Of a stretch of 34,226 nt of DNA, positions 1-9,555 are shown piece after piece. The notes beneath the pieces are model-generated. The model was not told the DNA's origin and ran no database searches. It saw only the letters and a list, made by a program, of their open reading frames with translations. How positions within the stretch are numbered: the first letter of the stretch is position 1; each line of letters starts with the position of its first letter. Position numbers and translations under genes: made by a program. Source of the stretch: Brevundimonas sp. UBA7664 (GTDB lineage: Bacteria; Pseudomonadota; Alphaproteobacteria; Caulobacterales; Caulobacteraceae); the NCBI RefSeq assembly GCF_002483305.1, contig NZ_DLHQ01000004.1:1-34226 (forward strand), in the 5' to 3' direction.

Positions 1-1
1 G

Positions 2-391
2 GGCGGCCGCGGCGGCGGCGGGGGCGCGGGAGCCGCCGGCGGATCGGGCGGCGGGGATGGCGGCTGTGACATGGTCGGCTGGCTGCAGGACGCCCTGCGC
101 GAGGACCCCGAGGTTCGCGCGGCTGTCGCCCGCGCCCAGCGCGAGGTCGGTCCCGGCAAGGCCCTGCTGGTCTGGGACGGAGAGTGGATCCGCAACCCCG
201 GCGAGGCGGGCGCGGGTCTGGCCGGGGTGCGCCAGGCCATCGCCATGGAGGTCGCCTTCGCGCCCCACGACTGCCGGGCCCAGCCGATGCGGGGGCTGGT
301 GCTGATCGCGTTCAGCGACGTGTCGGGCGGCCCGCGGCTGGTGCTGGGCAAAGGGTCGTGGCGTTGGGGGGATATGCTGCGCGGACGCTAG
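2..391 (+). CDS. Partial Gly-rich protein with conserved C-terminal domain (5' end off window)
   Basis: The frame is open from the left edge, so the true start is outside the window. The visible part begins with a Gly/Ala-rich linker of about 20 residues. A compact segment of roughly 110 residues follows, beginning with Cys-Asp-Met and containing an LREDPEVRAAV helix-like stretch, a VWDGEW motif, CRAQPMRGLVLI and a final WRWGDML. The Met at 71 is probably internal, because the linker and the Cys before it are in the same frame. I believe similar Gly-linker plus CDM tails occur in Caulobacterales hypothetical proteins, but I cannot name a function. The stop TAG lies inside a CTAG palindrome that also supplies the stop of the convergent methyltransferase gene. 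Confidence 0.6.
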   Translation, partial: GGRGGGGGAGAAGGSGGGDGGCDMVGWLQDALREDPEVRAAVARAQREVGPGKALLVWDGEWIRNPGEAGAGLAGVRQAIAMEVAFAPHDCRAQPMRGLVLIAFSDVSGGPRLVLGKGSWRWGDMLRGR

Positions 392-1536
392 GCGGCTTCG
401 GTCCGGACCGCGCGGGAGGCTTGCACGATGGGTTCGAAGATGTGGCGGGCCAGATGGCGCACGACGGGGACCGCAACGCCGTCGCCCGTCAGGTGGTAGG
501 CCGCGTTATAGCTGCGGGGCAGTTTGTAGCTGTCCTGCAGGCCCATCAGCCGGGCGGTTTCCCGCGACGAGATCAATCGGGACCGCACGCGCGGGCCGTC
601 GACGACCAGGATGATCTGTCGGCTGGAACCGCCCGCCGGGGTGCGCAGACATCCGGCGATATCGTCGAAGCGGACCTCGGCGCGCTGAATCCGGCCGCCC
701 TGTTCGTCGCGACGGGTCCGGCGATAGACGCCGCCGACCATGCGACGTCCGGCGCGCCGGGCCTGGGCGACCTTGGCGAGGTTGAGGGGCGACATCATCG
801 CCAGCAGTTTCGCGGTCTCTTCGGCCGTGTGCCAGACGACGCTGTCGGGCTGATCCTCGATGATCATGGCGAAGGTTTCGACGCGGCGTTCCGGCGTGGG
901 CAGGTTCCACCAGACCCCTCTGGCGGCCAGGCTGTCCGGCAGGGCGTCGACCGCGCGGCACAGCGCGCGTGTGTGAAACGGCGCCAGCGGTCCGGGTGCC
1001 AGCAGCGCCTCGTCCACGACCACGTCGTCATGCACGCCGATCACGAACAGCCGGGGCCGGGACTGCGGCACGAACAGGTCGGCGTTGATGACCATCGCGC
1101 CAAAACGGTAGCCGGCGTCGGCGAAGGTCCGGCACATCGCCTCGAAATCCTTGCCTGCGTGGGAAGTCAGGGCGCCGCAGACGTTTTCGACCGCCACGAT
1201 CTTCGGGGCCCGGCCGTCGGCGACCAGGCCTGAGACCACCCGCCAGAAGGGATAGAAGGCCCCGGAACGCTCACCGCCGAGGCCGACCCCGGCGCCGGCC
1301 AGGGAAAGGTCCTGGCAGGGGAAGGATCCCCAGACGAGGTCGGCCTGGCCGGGCAGGTCCGCCGCCGTGATGTGGTTCACATCGCCGATGTGAAGCTCGC
1401 CGCCGGTCCCCCAGTTGGCCTGGTAGGCAAAGCCTTTCCCGGGATCGAAGTCGTTGGCGAACAGGCAGTCCCAGCCCTGTCCCAGTCCGGCCCGCACCAT
1501 GCCGCCGCCCGCGAAGAACTCGTAGAAGCTGGCCAT
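388..1536 (-). CDS. DNA (cytosine-5-)-methyltransferase, orphan
   Basis: This protein of 382 residues transfers a methyl group from S-adenosylmethionine to C5 of cytosine in a specific DNA sequence. The conserved C5-MTase motifs are visible in order: motif I FYEFFAGGGMVRAGLG near residues 4-19, motif IV GSFPCQDLSLAG with the catalytic Cys of the PC dipeptide, motif VI ENV, motif VIII QSRPRLFVIG, a variable target-recognition region, motif IX RETARLMGLQ, and motif X GDGVAVPVVRHLA near the C-terminus. The length is normal for the family. No restriction endonuclease gene lies next to it, so it looks like a solitary methyltransferase. Its target cannot be read from sequence. It is divergent from the MFS gene across an 86-bp gap that contains two GANTC sites. 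Confidence 0.93.
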   Translation of the reverse strand: MASFYEFFAGGGMVRAGLGQGWDCLFANDFDPGKGFAYQANWGTGGELHIGDVNHITAADLPGQADLVWGSFPCQDLSLAGAGVGLGGERSGAFYPFWRVVSGLVADGRAPKIVAVENVCGALTSHAGKDFEAMCRTFADAGYRFGAMVINADLFVPQSRPRLFVIGVHDDVVVDEALLAPGPLAPFHTRALCRAVDALPDSLAARGVWWNLPTPERRVETFAMIIEDQPDSVVWHTAEETAKLLAMMSPLNLAKVAQARRAGRRMVGGVYRRTRRDEQGGRIQRAEVRFDDIAGCLRTPAGGSSRQIILVVDGPRVRSRLISSRETARLMGLQDSYKLPRSYNAAYHLTGDGVAVPVVRHLARHIFEPIVQASRAVRTEAA

Positions 1537-1577
1537 GGCGGCGGGGTCCTCGTTCAGGGGCGTCGTTTTGCACGGTA

Positions 1578-1606
1578 GAGTCCCATGTTCCCCTCTGCCG
1601 CGATTC
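1578..1606. promoter_or_regulatory. Two GANTC (CcrM-type) sites in divergent promoter region
   Basis: GAGTC at 1578-1582 and GATTC at 1602-1606 lie in the 86-bp space between the cytosine methyltransferase and the MFS gene. GANTC is the recognition sequence of the cell-cycle adenine methyltransferase CcrM in Caulobacterales, and its methylation state can affect promoters there. A regulatory role here is inference. Confidence 0.4.
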
Positions 1607-1622
1607 GGAAGGCATAGCCGCC

Positions 1623-2939
1623 ATGACCGCGTTTCATCATCTGCTGGTCAACAACCTCGTCGCCAACATCACCAATTTCACCGTCTGGTTCGCTCTGACC
1701 TTCTGGGTGTTTCTGGAGACGCGCTCGGTGTTCGCCACCGGGATGATCGCGGGCCTGTATCTGGTGCTGACCGCGGGGCTGGCGATCTGGTTCGGCAGTC
1801 TGGTCGACCATCACCGCAAGAAGCGGGTCATGCTGGGCTCCAGCCTGGTGTCCCTGGCGCTGTATGCGGTCGCCTTCGCCGTGCATCAGGCCGCCCCCGA
1901 GGGCGCCCTGGCCGAGCTGGCGGGGCCGTGGCTTTGGGGCTTCATCGGCGTGGCCATGCTGGGCGTCATCGCCGGCAACATCCGCTCGATCGCCCTGCCG
2001 ACGCTGGTGACGGCCCTGATCCCGGAGGACCGGCGCGACCGGGCCAACGGACTGGTCGGGATGGTGACCGGGATCGGGTTTCTGACCACCTCGGTGATCA
2101 GCGGCCTGCTGGTCGCCTGGGGCGGGATGCTGTGGACGCTGGCCTTTGCCCTGGGGCTGACGGTGGTGGTGTTCCTGCACCTGCGGTTCGTGGCAGTGGA
2201 CGAGCCGGATCCGGAGGCGCTGCGGGCGGCGGCGGGCCAGGCCGGACCCGGGCGGGTGGACCTGAAGGGGACGATGCGGGTCGTCGGCGCCGTGCCGGGG
2301 CTGTTCGCCCTGATCCTGTTCGCGACGTTCAACAATTTCCTCGGCGGCGTCTTCATGGCGCTGATGGACGCCTACGGCCTGTCGCTGATGCCGGTGCAGG
2401 CCTGGGGGCTGCTGTGGGCGGTGGTGTCCACCGCCTTCATCCTGAGCGGGATCATCATCGCCCGGACCGGTCTGGGGCGGAATCCGCTGCGGACGCTGAT
2501 GCTGGTCAACGTGGCCTGCTGGGCGGTGGCGGGGGTGTTCACGATCCAGTCGTCGATCGTGCTGCTGGGCGCGGGCTGTTTCCTGTGGATGCTGCTGGGC
2601 CCCTATGCCGAGGCGGCCGAGCACACGACGCTGCAGAAGGTGGTGCCGTTCGAGCGACAGGGGCGGGTGTTCGGCTTTGCCCAGTCGGTCGAACAGGCGG
2701 CCTCGCCCCTGACGGCCTTCCTGATCGCGCCGCTGGCCCAGTTCGTCTTCATCCCGTTCATGACGGACGGCTGGGGCGCGGAGGCGATCGGCGGCTGGTA
2801 CGGGACCGGGCCGGAGCGGGGGATCGCGCTGGTGTTCACGGTGGCGGGCGTGCTGGGGCTGATCGCGACGGTCGCAGCCTGGAACTCGACCTACTATCGG
2901 CGGCTGTCGGCGACCTATGCGAAGGGAACGGCGGCGTAG
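1623..2939 (+). CDS. MFS transporter
   Basis: This is a 438-residue, very hydrophobic inner-membrane protein with about 12 predicted membrane segments. The loop after the second segment reads GSLVDHHRKKRVML, matching the G-x-x-x-D-R/H-x-G/K-R-R/K signature of the major facilitator superfamily between TM2 and TM3. A longer charged loop near residues 195-220 splits the two halves. The layout resembles drug or metabolite exporters of the MFS, but the substrate cannot be assigned. The ATG is preceded by a purine stretch (GGAAGG), and no earlier in-frame start is convincing. It is divergent from the DNA methyltransferase and no partner gene is adjacent. Confidence 0.88.
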   Translation: MTAFHHLLVNNLVANITNFTVWFALTFWVFLETRSVFATGMIAGLYLVLTAGLAIWFGSLVDHHRKKRVMLGSSLVSLALYAVAFAVHQAAPEGALAELAGPWLWGFIGVAMLGVIAGNIRSIALPTLVTALIPEDRRDRANGLVGMVTGIGFLTTSVISGLLVAWGGMLWTLAFALGLTVVVFLHLRFVAVDEPDPEALRAAAGQAGPGRVDLKGTMRVVGAVPGLFALILFATFNNFLGGVFMALMDAYGLSLMPVQAWGLLWAVVSTAFILSGIIIARTGLGRNPLRTLMLVNVACWAVAGVFTIQSSIVLLGAGCFLWMLLGPYAEAAEHTTLQKVVPFERQGRVFGFAQSVEQAASPLTAFLIAPLAQFVFIPFMTDGWGAEAIGGWYGTGPERGIALVFTVAGVLGLIATVAAWNSTYYRRLSATYAKGTAA

Positions 2940-3039
2940 GCGGGGTTCGGGGGCGAATTCAGCGAAGCCTCAGGGTTCGCTCATGCCGCTCACCGGCGGC
3001 GCGGGCAGGGTGCGGGCTCCGCTTGCCCGAGGTGACGTC

Positions 3040-3339
3040 ATGCCCATGCCCGCCGACCTGCGCGACTATGCGGGCCGCTACGACAGCGGCTCCCTGGGCG
3101 CGTCCGCCGAGGTGACGGCCGGCGACGGCGGGGTGGCCGTGCGTTTCGGGCGCGGCTCGCTGAGCCGGCTGGAGCTGGCGGCGGCGTCGCCCGACGTGTT
3201 CCGGCGGGGATCGATGATCGCGCGCTTCCACCGCAACGGGGCCGGCGAGGTCGTGGGGTTCAGCTACAGCGACCCACTACTGCCGGGCCTTCGGTTCATG
3301 CGGCCGGTCGAAGAGGGCAACCGGGACAGTCTCAGCTGA
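3040..3339 (+). CDS. Small protein resembling the C-terminal domain of beta-lactamase-family serine hydrolases
   Basis: About 99 residues. It starts with MPMPADLRDYAGRY, and that YAGRY-type beginning followed by short beta-strand-like blocks ending in PLLPGLRFMRP resembles the lipocalin-like C-terminal domain attached to many class C beta-lactamase or esterase-type serine hydrolases. No SxxK/YxN catalytic domain is present upstream. It could be a free-standing domain protein or the surviving tail of a decayed gene. I chose ATG 3040 because GAGGTG lies just upstream. The same frame is open back to 2917, but that part is Arg-rich and overlaps the MFS gene. It overlaps the 3' end of the convergent DUF805 gene by 8 bp. 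Confidence 0.5.
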   Translation: MPMPADLRDYAGRYDSGSLGASAEVTAGDGGVAVRFGRGSLSRLELAAASPDVFRRGSMIARFHRNGAGEVVGFSYSDPLLPGLRFMRPVEEGNRDSLS

Positions 3340-3874
3340 AGACCTCGGCCGCCTTGTCGGCCGGACCGCCCGCGCCCTTGGGCGACGGGCCGAAGCGGTT
3401 GGGTCCCTTCGTTCCGTCGAGGAAGCCGAGAGTGACAAGCAGAAAGAGTTGGGCCGCGATCAGGGCCGAGGCCGTGACCATGATCGGACCCCAGGCGAGC
3501 AGGCCCTCGTCCAGACGCGCCTCGGTGTTCTCATAGAAGCTCGGCGGCATGCGGAATATGGAGATCAGCAGGCAGACGGCGGCCGCTGCGCCCCACCCGT
3601 TCCGATCGTGCGCGCGCTTCACCGCCAGCGCCAGCCAAGGCCAGAGGAACACCAGCGCAGAAACCCACAGGATCAATTGCGGGCCGGCGTCCGTCGCGCG
3701 CTGCGCGGCGGCCTGTCCCGTCCCTCCCAGCAACGAATGGGTGGGGCCGAACAACAGCAGGTTGGCGATCTCTGTCGTCAGAACCTGAACGACGCCAACC
3801 GCGATGGACCACAGCCACCAGTCGCGACGGCGCAGCCGGCCCTCGAACCCGAACAGGATCGACCTCCATCGCAT
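3332..3874 (-). CDS. DUF805 family inner-membrane protein (copy 2)
   Basis: 180 residues. The N-terminus MRWRSILFGFEGRLRRRDWWLWSI carries the F-x-G-R-x-x-R-x-x-[FW]-W signature of DUF805. Hydrophobic segments follow around residues 22-45, 75-90, 105-125 and 140-160, with ALAVKRAHDRN in the middle, also typical of the family (K/R-R-x-H-D-x-x). It ends with a soluble tail PNRFGPSPKGAGGPADKAAEVFS. The function of DUF805 proteins is unknown. It is 20 bp downstream of a paralogue with the same start motif and almost the same tail, so the two arose by tandem duplication. Both are probably cotranscribed with the acyl-CoA carboxylase gene upstream. Confidence 0.85.
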   Translation of the reverse strand: MRWRSILFGFEGRLRRRDWWLWSIAVGVVQVLTTEIANLLLFGPTHSLLGGTGQAAAQRATDAGPQLILWVSALVFLWPWLALAVKRAHDRNGWGAAAAVCLLISIFRMPPSFYENTEARLDEGLLAWGPIMVTASALIAAQLFLLVTLGFLDGTKGPNRFGPSPKGAGGPADKAAEVFS

Positions 3875-3894
3875 GGGGGTGAGGCGGGGAGCCG

Positions 3895-4434
3895 TCAGCT
3901 GAACACCTCGGCCGCCTTGTCGGCGGGATCGCCGCCTATGCCCTTGGGCGAGCGGCCGAAGCGGTTCGGGCCGGGCGTGCCGTCAAGGAAGCCGAGGACG
4001 ACGAGCAGGTAGAAGCTGGCGACGCCGCTGACGAGAGTCAGACCCTGGACCAACGAATTGAAGTCGGCATCGGACAGGGTCGAACCCAGGAGATCGACCG
4101 GCGTGGGGAGCAGGGTCAACAGTCCGGCGAAGATGGTCAGGCCGATCGCCACGGCCGCGCCGACGTTGCGGTCGTGCGCGCGCTTGGCGGCGAGCGCCGT
4201 CTGGACCCACAAGAAGGGGAGGAAGGTGGCGAAATCGAACGCCGCCGTTTGCCAACTCTGGCCGAAGCCGCCTGCAAGAAGGGCGTCCAGCTCATCCCAC
4301 CGCCCGCCGGACAGCACCAGGCCGACGACCAGAATGACCGCCATGTACGCGAGCGAGCCGGCGATCGACCAGATCCACCAATCGCGGCGGCGGATGCGGC
4401 CCTCGAAACCGAACAGCAGGTCTTTCAGCGGCAT
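3895..4434 (-). CDS. DUF805 family inner-membrane protein (copy 1)
   Basis: 179 residues. It starts MPLKDLLFGFEGRIRRRDWW, has four hydrophobic segments, the family motif LAAKRAHDRN near the middle, and a C-terminal PNRFGRSPKGIGGDPADKAAEVFS tail. Start motif, loop and tail match the neighbouring downstream gene, whereas the membrane segments have diverged considerably. That fits an older duplication in which the soluble tail is constrained. Its start is 19 bp from the end of the carboxylase alpha gene on the same strand, so cotranscription is likely. No molecular function is established for the family. Confidence 0.85.
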   Translation of the reverse strand: MPLKDLLFGFEGRIRRRDWWIWSIAGSLAYMAVILVVGLVLSGGRWDELDALLAGGFGQSWQTAAFDFATFLPFLWVQTALAAKRAHDRNVGAAVAIGLTIFAGLLTLLPTPVDLLGSTLSDADFNSLVQGLTLVSGVASFYLLVVLGFLDGTPGPNRFGRSPKGIGGDPADKAAEVFS

Positions 4435-4453
4435 TGGTCCCCCCGATCAGGCC

Positions 4454-6436
<1,983 letters not shown>

Positions 6437-6461
6437 GCGTCTTTGAATCTGAAGCGAACGT

Positions 6462-6501
6462 GATCGCGGCGTGAAGGGACCGCCCCGATTAGGCCGCGAT
6501 C
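6462..6501. promoter_or_regulatory. Inverted repeat upstream of pccA (possible operator)
   Basis: GATCGCGGC at 6462-6470 is repeated in inverted form as GCCGCGATC at 6493-6501, with a 22-nt spacer, 26-65 bp upstream of the pccA start. It is perfect over 9 bp. It does not resemble the PccR site known from other alphaproteobacteria (TTTGCAA-type), so any regulator would be different. No T-tract follows, so it is not an obvious terminator. Confidence 0.3.
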
Positions 6502-6567
6502 CGGCGGGAGTAAACCGGAGGGGCGTTCACCTGAGCCGGGTATGGGGTTGGCAAGGGCGGTTCCGAT

Positions 6568-6580
6568 GGGGTTTAACCCC
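6568..6580. promoter_or_regulatory. Palindrome GGGGTTTAACCCC between divergent genes
   Basis: A perfect 6+1+6 palindrome in the 220-bp gap between pccA and the S41-like gene, 77 bp before the latter's start. Its AT core in a GC-rich background makes it a candidate operator for the plus-strand gene. There is no direct evidence of binding. Confidence 0.25.
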
Positions 6581-6656
6581 GTTCCAGTTCCGTTCATCCC
6601 CGCCCGATCATTCTGATCCCGTCCCTGTCCCGCTTACTGGCCCGGAGCCTGACCTG

Positions 6657-8144
6657 ATGTCCCGAATGCTTACCTTCGCCGCCGCCGCCGCCCTGACGCT
6701 CGTTGTGGGCGCGAGCCCGGTCGTCGCCCAGGACTTCAGATCCCTGGCCCGGCAGGACATGCAGAAGATGCACGACGAACTGGCGGCCAACCATCCGGCG
6801 CCGGCGGTTCCGGGGGCGGCCAGCCAGACCTTCCGCGGCTGGCTGGACACGGGCCTGCAGGAAGCCCTGGGCATGGTGGGCCAGGTCAACAGCGGCGACA
6901 GCCACGCCTATCTGCTGCGCTACTACGCCGGCGGCTTCCGCGACTCGAACATCCGGGTTGATCCGACATGGGAAGGCGCGGGACCCTATTTCGGCATCAG
7001 CTGGCCGGGCTTCACCACCGGCTGGCGCGACGGCCGCTACGTCGTGACCTATGTGAAGCCGGGCACGCGCGGCGCGCCGCGGGTCGGCGACGTGGTCACC
7101 GAATGCAATCTGACGCCGATCGAGGACTTCGCTCGCGCCAAACTGGACCGCTGGGAGGGCAACCTCGAGACCGAGGCCGGCCGCGTCACCTCGGCCCCCT
7201 ATCTGATGTGGAACCGGAACAATCCGTTCGCCACCGGCGTGCCGTCGCAGTGCAGCTTCCAGTCCGGCCGCGGCCGCCCGCGAGATATCCAGATCCGGCC
7301 GATCCCGGTCGTCGCGGGCGACCTTGAGGCCGCCTATCGCGCCACCGTCTATATGCCGCCGGCCACGCCGCTGGCGGTCGAGACGGTCAATGGCCGGCCG
7401 TGGGTGCACGTCCACACCTTCGCCGACGCCGGCTGGCCGGCCTTCAACGCCGCCATCGAGGGCCAGGTCACGGCCCTGCGCGGACCGCAGGGCTTCGTGC
7501 TGGACCTGCGCGCCGCCTCGGGCTCGGGCGAGAACTCCTCGACCGCGCGCGGCTATGGCCTGGCCAACCGCATCTGGACGCCGGAGTTCACCGTCAGCCG
7601 CCAGCCGGCCGCCGGCGACATCACCTATCGCGCCACCCAGGGCAACCGCGACTGGTACGCCTCGGCCCTGGGGCGGATGGAGGCCGACCCGCAGTTCGTG
7701 CAGGAAGCCATGCCGGTGATCGAGCAAACGCGCGAGATCGTGGCCGCCTATGACGCCGCCATCGCTGCCGGCCGTCCGACCTTCACCCTGGCCGGCCGCC
7801 CGGCCGTGACAGACACCGGCGCCGCCAATCCGGTGCAGGGTCCGGTGATCGTTCTGGTCGACGCCGGCTGCTCGGGCGGCTGCCTCGACACCCTGGACCT
7901 GCTGTCCAAGCTGCCGAACGTGCGCATCGCCGGTTCGACCACGGCCACCGATTCGATCTTCGTCGAGCCGACCGTGATGCGTCTGCCGTCGAACTATTCG
8001 GACTTCAGCTACGGTCACAAGGCCTGGACCTCGCGTCCGCGCGCCAACAACCAGCCCTACACCCCGGCGGCGGGCCTGGTTTACACCGGCAACCCGGCTG
8101 ACGAGACCGCGGTGCGGGCCTGGGTCGGAGCTCTGTTCCAGTAA
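6657..8144 (+). CDS. Secreted S41-like peptidase-family protein, catalytic residue uncertain
   Basis: 495 residues from ATG 6657, which gives a clean signal peptide (MSRMLTFAAAAALTLVV...VVAQ, cleavage after Ala-Gln region). The frame is open 186 bp further upstream, but that stretch has no signal and is probably non-coding. The C-terminal half has the beta-strand VIVLVDAGCSGGC followed by LDTLDLL, the position where S41 (C-terminal processing / tail-specific) peptidases carry their nucleophile, here near Ser406 between Cys405 and Cys409. Relatives I recall read CxSAC at this place, so the Ser may be offset. The protein would be periplasmic. A hairpin terminator candidate follows the stop. Peptidase activity is inference. 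Confidence 0.7.
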   Translation: MSRMLTFAAAAALTLVVGASPVVAQDFRSLARQDMQKMHDELAANHPAPAVPGAASQTFRGWLDTGLQEALGMVGQVNSGDSHAYLLRYYAGGFRDSNIRVDPTWEGAGPYFGISWPGFTTGWRDGRYVVTYVKPGTRGAPRVGDVVTECNLTPIEDFARAKLDRWEGNLETEAGRVTSAPYLMWNRNNPFATGVPSQCSFQSGRGRPRDIQIRPIPVVAGDLEAAYRATVYMPPATPLAVETVNGRPWVHVHTFADAGWPAFNAAIEGQVTALRGPQGFVLDLRAASGSGENSSTARGYGLANRIWTPEFTVSRQPAAGDITYRATQGNRDWYASALGRMEADPQFVQEAMPVIEQTREIVAAYDAAIAAGRPTFTLAGRPAVTDTGAANPVQGPVIVLVDAGCSGGCLDTLDLLSKLPNVRIAGSTTATDSIFVEPTVMRLPSNYSDFSYGHKAWTSRPRANNQPYTPAAGLVYTGNPADETAVRAWVGALFQ

Positions 8145-8169
8145 AGAAACGGGACGTCGAACCATCGAC

Positions 8170-8203
8170 AGGGCCGGGCGGGGTGGAACCCTCGTCCGGC
8201 CCT
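8170..8203 (+). terminator. Possible terminator after the S41-like gene
   Basis: AGGGCCGG at 8170-8177 pairs with CCGGCCCT at 8196-8203, with an inner GGGT/ACCC pairing, followed by the pyrimidine run TCCTATTTC. It lies 25 bp after the stop and just before msrB. Confidence 0.5.
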
Positions 8204-8218
8204 TCCTATTTCAGGGCC

Positions 8219-8710
8219 ATGACCGATCCAGACATCGCCACCGCCCTCCGATCCCCGTCCGGCTATGACCTGACGCCGCCCAGCGAGAGCCAGCGCATGG
8301 CGCTGGAGGCTGACCTGTCCCCGGAAGAGAAGCGGGTCCTGCTGGCGCACGGCACCGAGGCCCCGTTCTGCGGCACGCTGCTGGGCGAGAAGCGGGCCGG
8401 GGTGTTCTGCTGCCGGGAATGCGGCCTGCCGCTGTTTCGCACGGGGACCAAGTTCGAGAGCGGCACCGGCTGGCCCAGTTTCACCGAACCGGTCGATCCG
8501 GCCCACGTCAGGGCGATCACCGACCGCTCGCACGGCATGACGCGCACCGAGACGCGCTGCGCCCGCTGCGACAGCCACCAGGGTCATGTGTTCCCCGACG
8601 GCCCGGGGCCGGGCGGCCTGCGCTACTGCATCAACTCCGTCGCCCTGGCCTTCGTGCCCGAGGGCGGGCGGTTGCCGGACCCCCTCGGGCGGGGCGACGG
8701 CACGGCCTGA
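8219..8710 (+). CDS. msrB: Peptide-methionine (R)-S-oxide reductase MsrB
   Basis: 163 residues. It reduces the R-epimer of methionine sulfoxide in proteins, using thioredoxin-type reductants. The family signature is complete: two zinc-binding Cys pairs, C65-x-x-C68 (CREC) and C114-x-x-C117 (CARC), the GTGWPSF block at 82-88, the HQGHVFPDGP-type loop (here SHQGHVFPDG), and the catalytic Cys137 in RYCINSVAL. There is no signal peptide, so it is cytoplasmic. ATG 8219 is chosen because the upstream in-frame Met at 8183 lies inside the hairpin preceding the gene. The N-terminus is about 20 residues longer than in minimal MsrB proteins. Confidence 0.95.
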   Translation: MTDPDIATALRSPSGYDLTPPSESQRMALEADLSPEEKRVLLAHGTEAPFCGTLLGEKRAGVFCCRECGLPLFRTGTKFESGTGWPSFTEPVDPAHVRAITDRSHGMTRTETRCARCDSHQGHVFPDGPGPGGLRYCINSVALAFVPEGGRLPDPLGRGDGTA

Positions 8711-8759
8711 CCTTGGCCGCATTTGAGGCTAGGGTGACATCCGGAGTGGAGTTGGACGC

Positions 8760-9320
8760 ATGGCTGTATTCGCACTGATGCTGGCCGCCGCCCTGGTCGC
8801 CTCGCCACAGGACGGGGTGGTCGCCACGGCGCCGGCGACGACCGTCGATCTGACCGCCACCGCCCGGCCGATCGCGCCGTCGACGGCGGGCGCGGCGCAG
8901 GAGGCCGTGCCGCACGGCCTGTCCACCGATGAGCAGATCGACCGCTGGATCGCGACGCGCTCGACCGCCGACCAACTGTGGGCCGAGGCGGCGGACGGGC
9001 CGATGGACGATCGCAAGATGCACGGCCAGGTCCGCTTCGGCGTCGGCACCGGCGGCTATCTGGACTACGGCGCGGCGGTGTCGCTGCCGATCGGCGAGAC
9101 GGGCCGGCTGGATATCACCTACCGCCAGGTCGAGAACGGCTATGGATACGGCGGCTACGGATTTGACGGCTACGGATACGACCGCGGCTTTGGCCCGCTC
9201 ACCTATGACGACCGCGGCTACCGGGTTTCCTCCCGGGCCGGCCTTGCGGCCTTCGAGGCGCGGTCCGAGCGGGCGCGGCGTGATCCACAGCCCGCGCCGA
9301 ATCGCGCCGCCGCCGATTGA
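8760..9320 (+). CDS. Secreted Gly/Tyr-rich protein of unknown function
   Basis: 186 residues with an N-terminal hydrophobic signal-like segment (MAVFALMLAAALVAS). A linker of Thr/Ala/Pro residues follows, then a helix-like region around STDEQIDRWIATRS (65-95), then a beta-type region KMHGQVRFGVGTGGYLDYGAAVSLPIGE that resembles one or two beta strands of an outer-membrane-associated protein. A repeat-like segment of Gly-Tyr units (YGYGGYGFDGYGYDRG) follows, and a basic C-terminus. A GGAGTGGAG purine run precedes the start. I do not recognise a family. The secretion signal suggests a periplasmic or envelope location. It is followed by a hairpin shared with the end of the convergent tRNA-Thr unit. 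Confidence 0.7.
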   Translation: MAVFALMLAAALVASPQDGVVATAPATTVDLTATARPIAPSTAGAAQEAVPHGLSTDEQIDRWIATRSTADQLWAEAADGPMDDRKMHGQVRFGVGTGGYLDYGAAVSLPIGETGRLDITYRQVENGYGYGGYGFDGYGYDRGFGPLTYDDRGYRVSSRAGLAAFEARSERARRDPQPAPNRAAAD

Positions 9321-9334
9321 TCCGACGCCTGAAC

Positions 9335-9366
9335 GGAAAAGGGCGGAGCCTTGAAAGCTCCGCCCT
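9335..9366 (-). terminator. Rho-independent terminator for tRNA-Thr
   Basis: On the minus strand AGGGCGGAGC (9366-9357) pairs with GCTCCGCCCT (9349-9340) around a 7-nt loop, followed by TTTTCC. It lies 16 bp past the 3' end of the tRNA. In the plus direction no T-run follows, so it works mainly for the tRNA. Confidence 0.75.
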
Positions 9367-9381
9367 GTCTGTCTTCAGAGA

Positions 9382-9456
<75 letters not shown>

Positions 9457-9555
9457 CTGTTCTGAGGAAGCGGCCCTATAGCCAACCGGGGACAAAGGGG
9501 GAAGCCCAGAATGCACCCGCTTGCGGAAAAGTTCGGCGCGGGCTCTCATCAAGGC

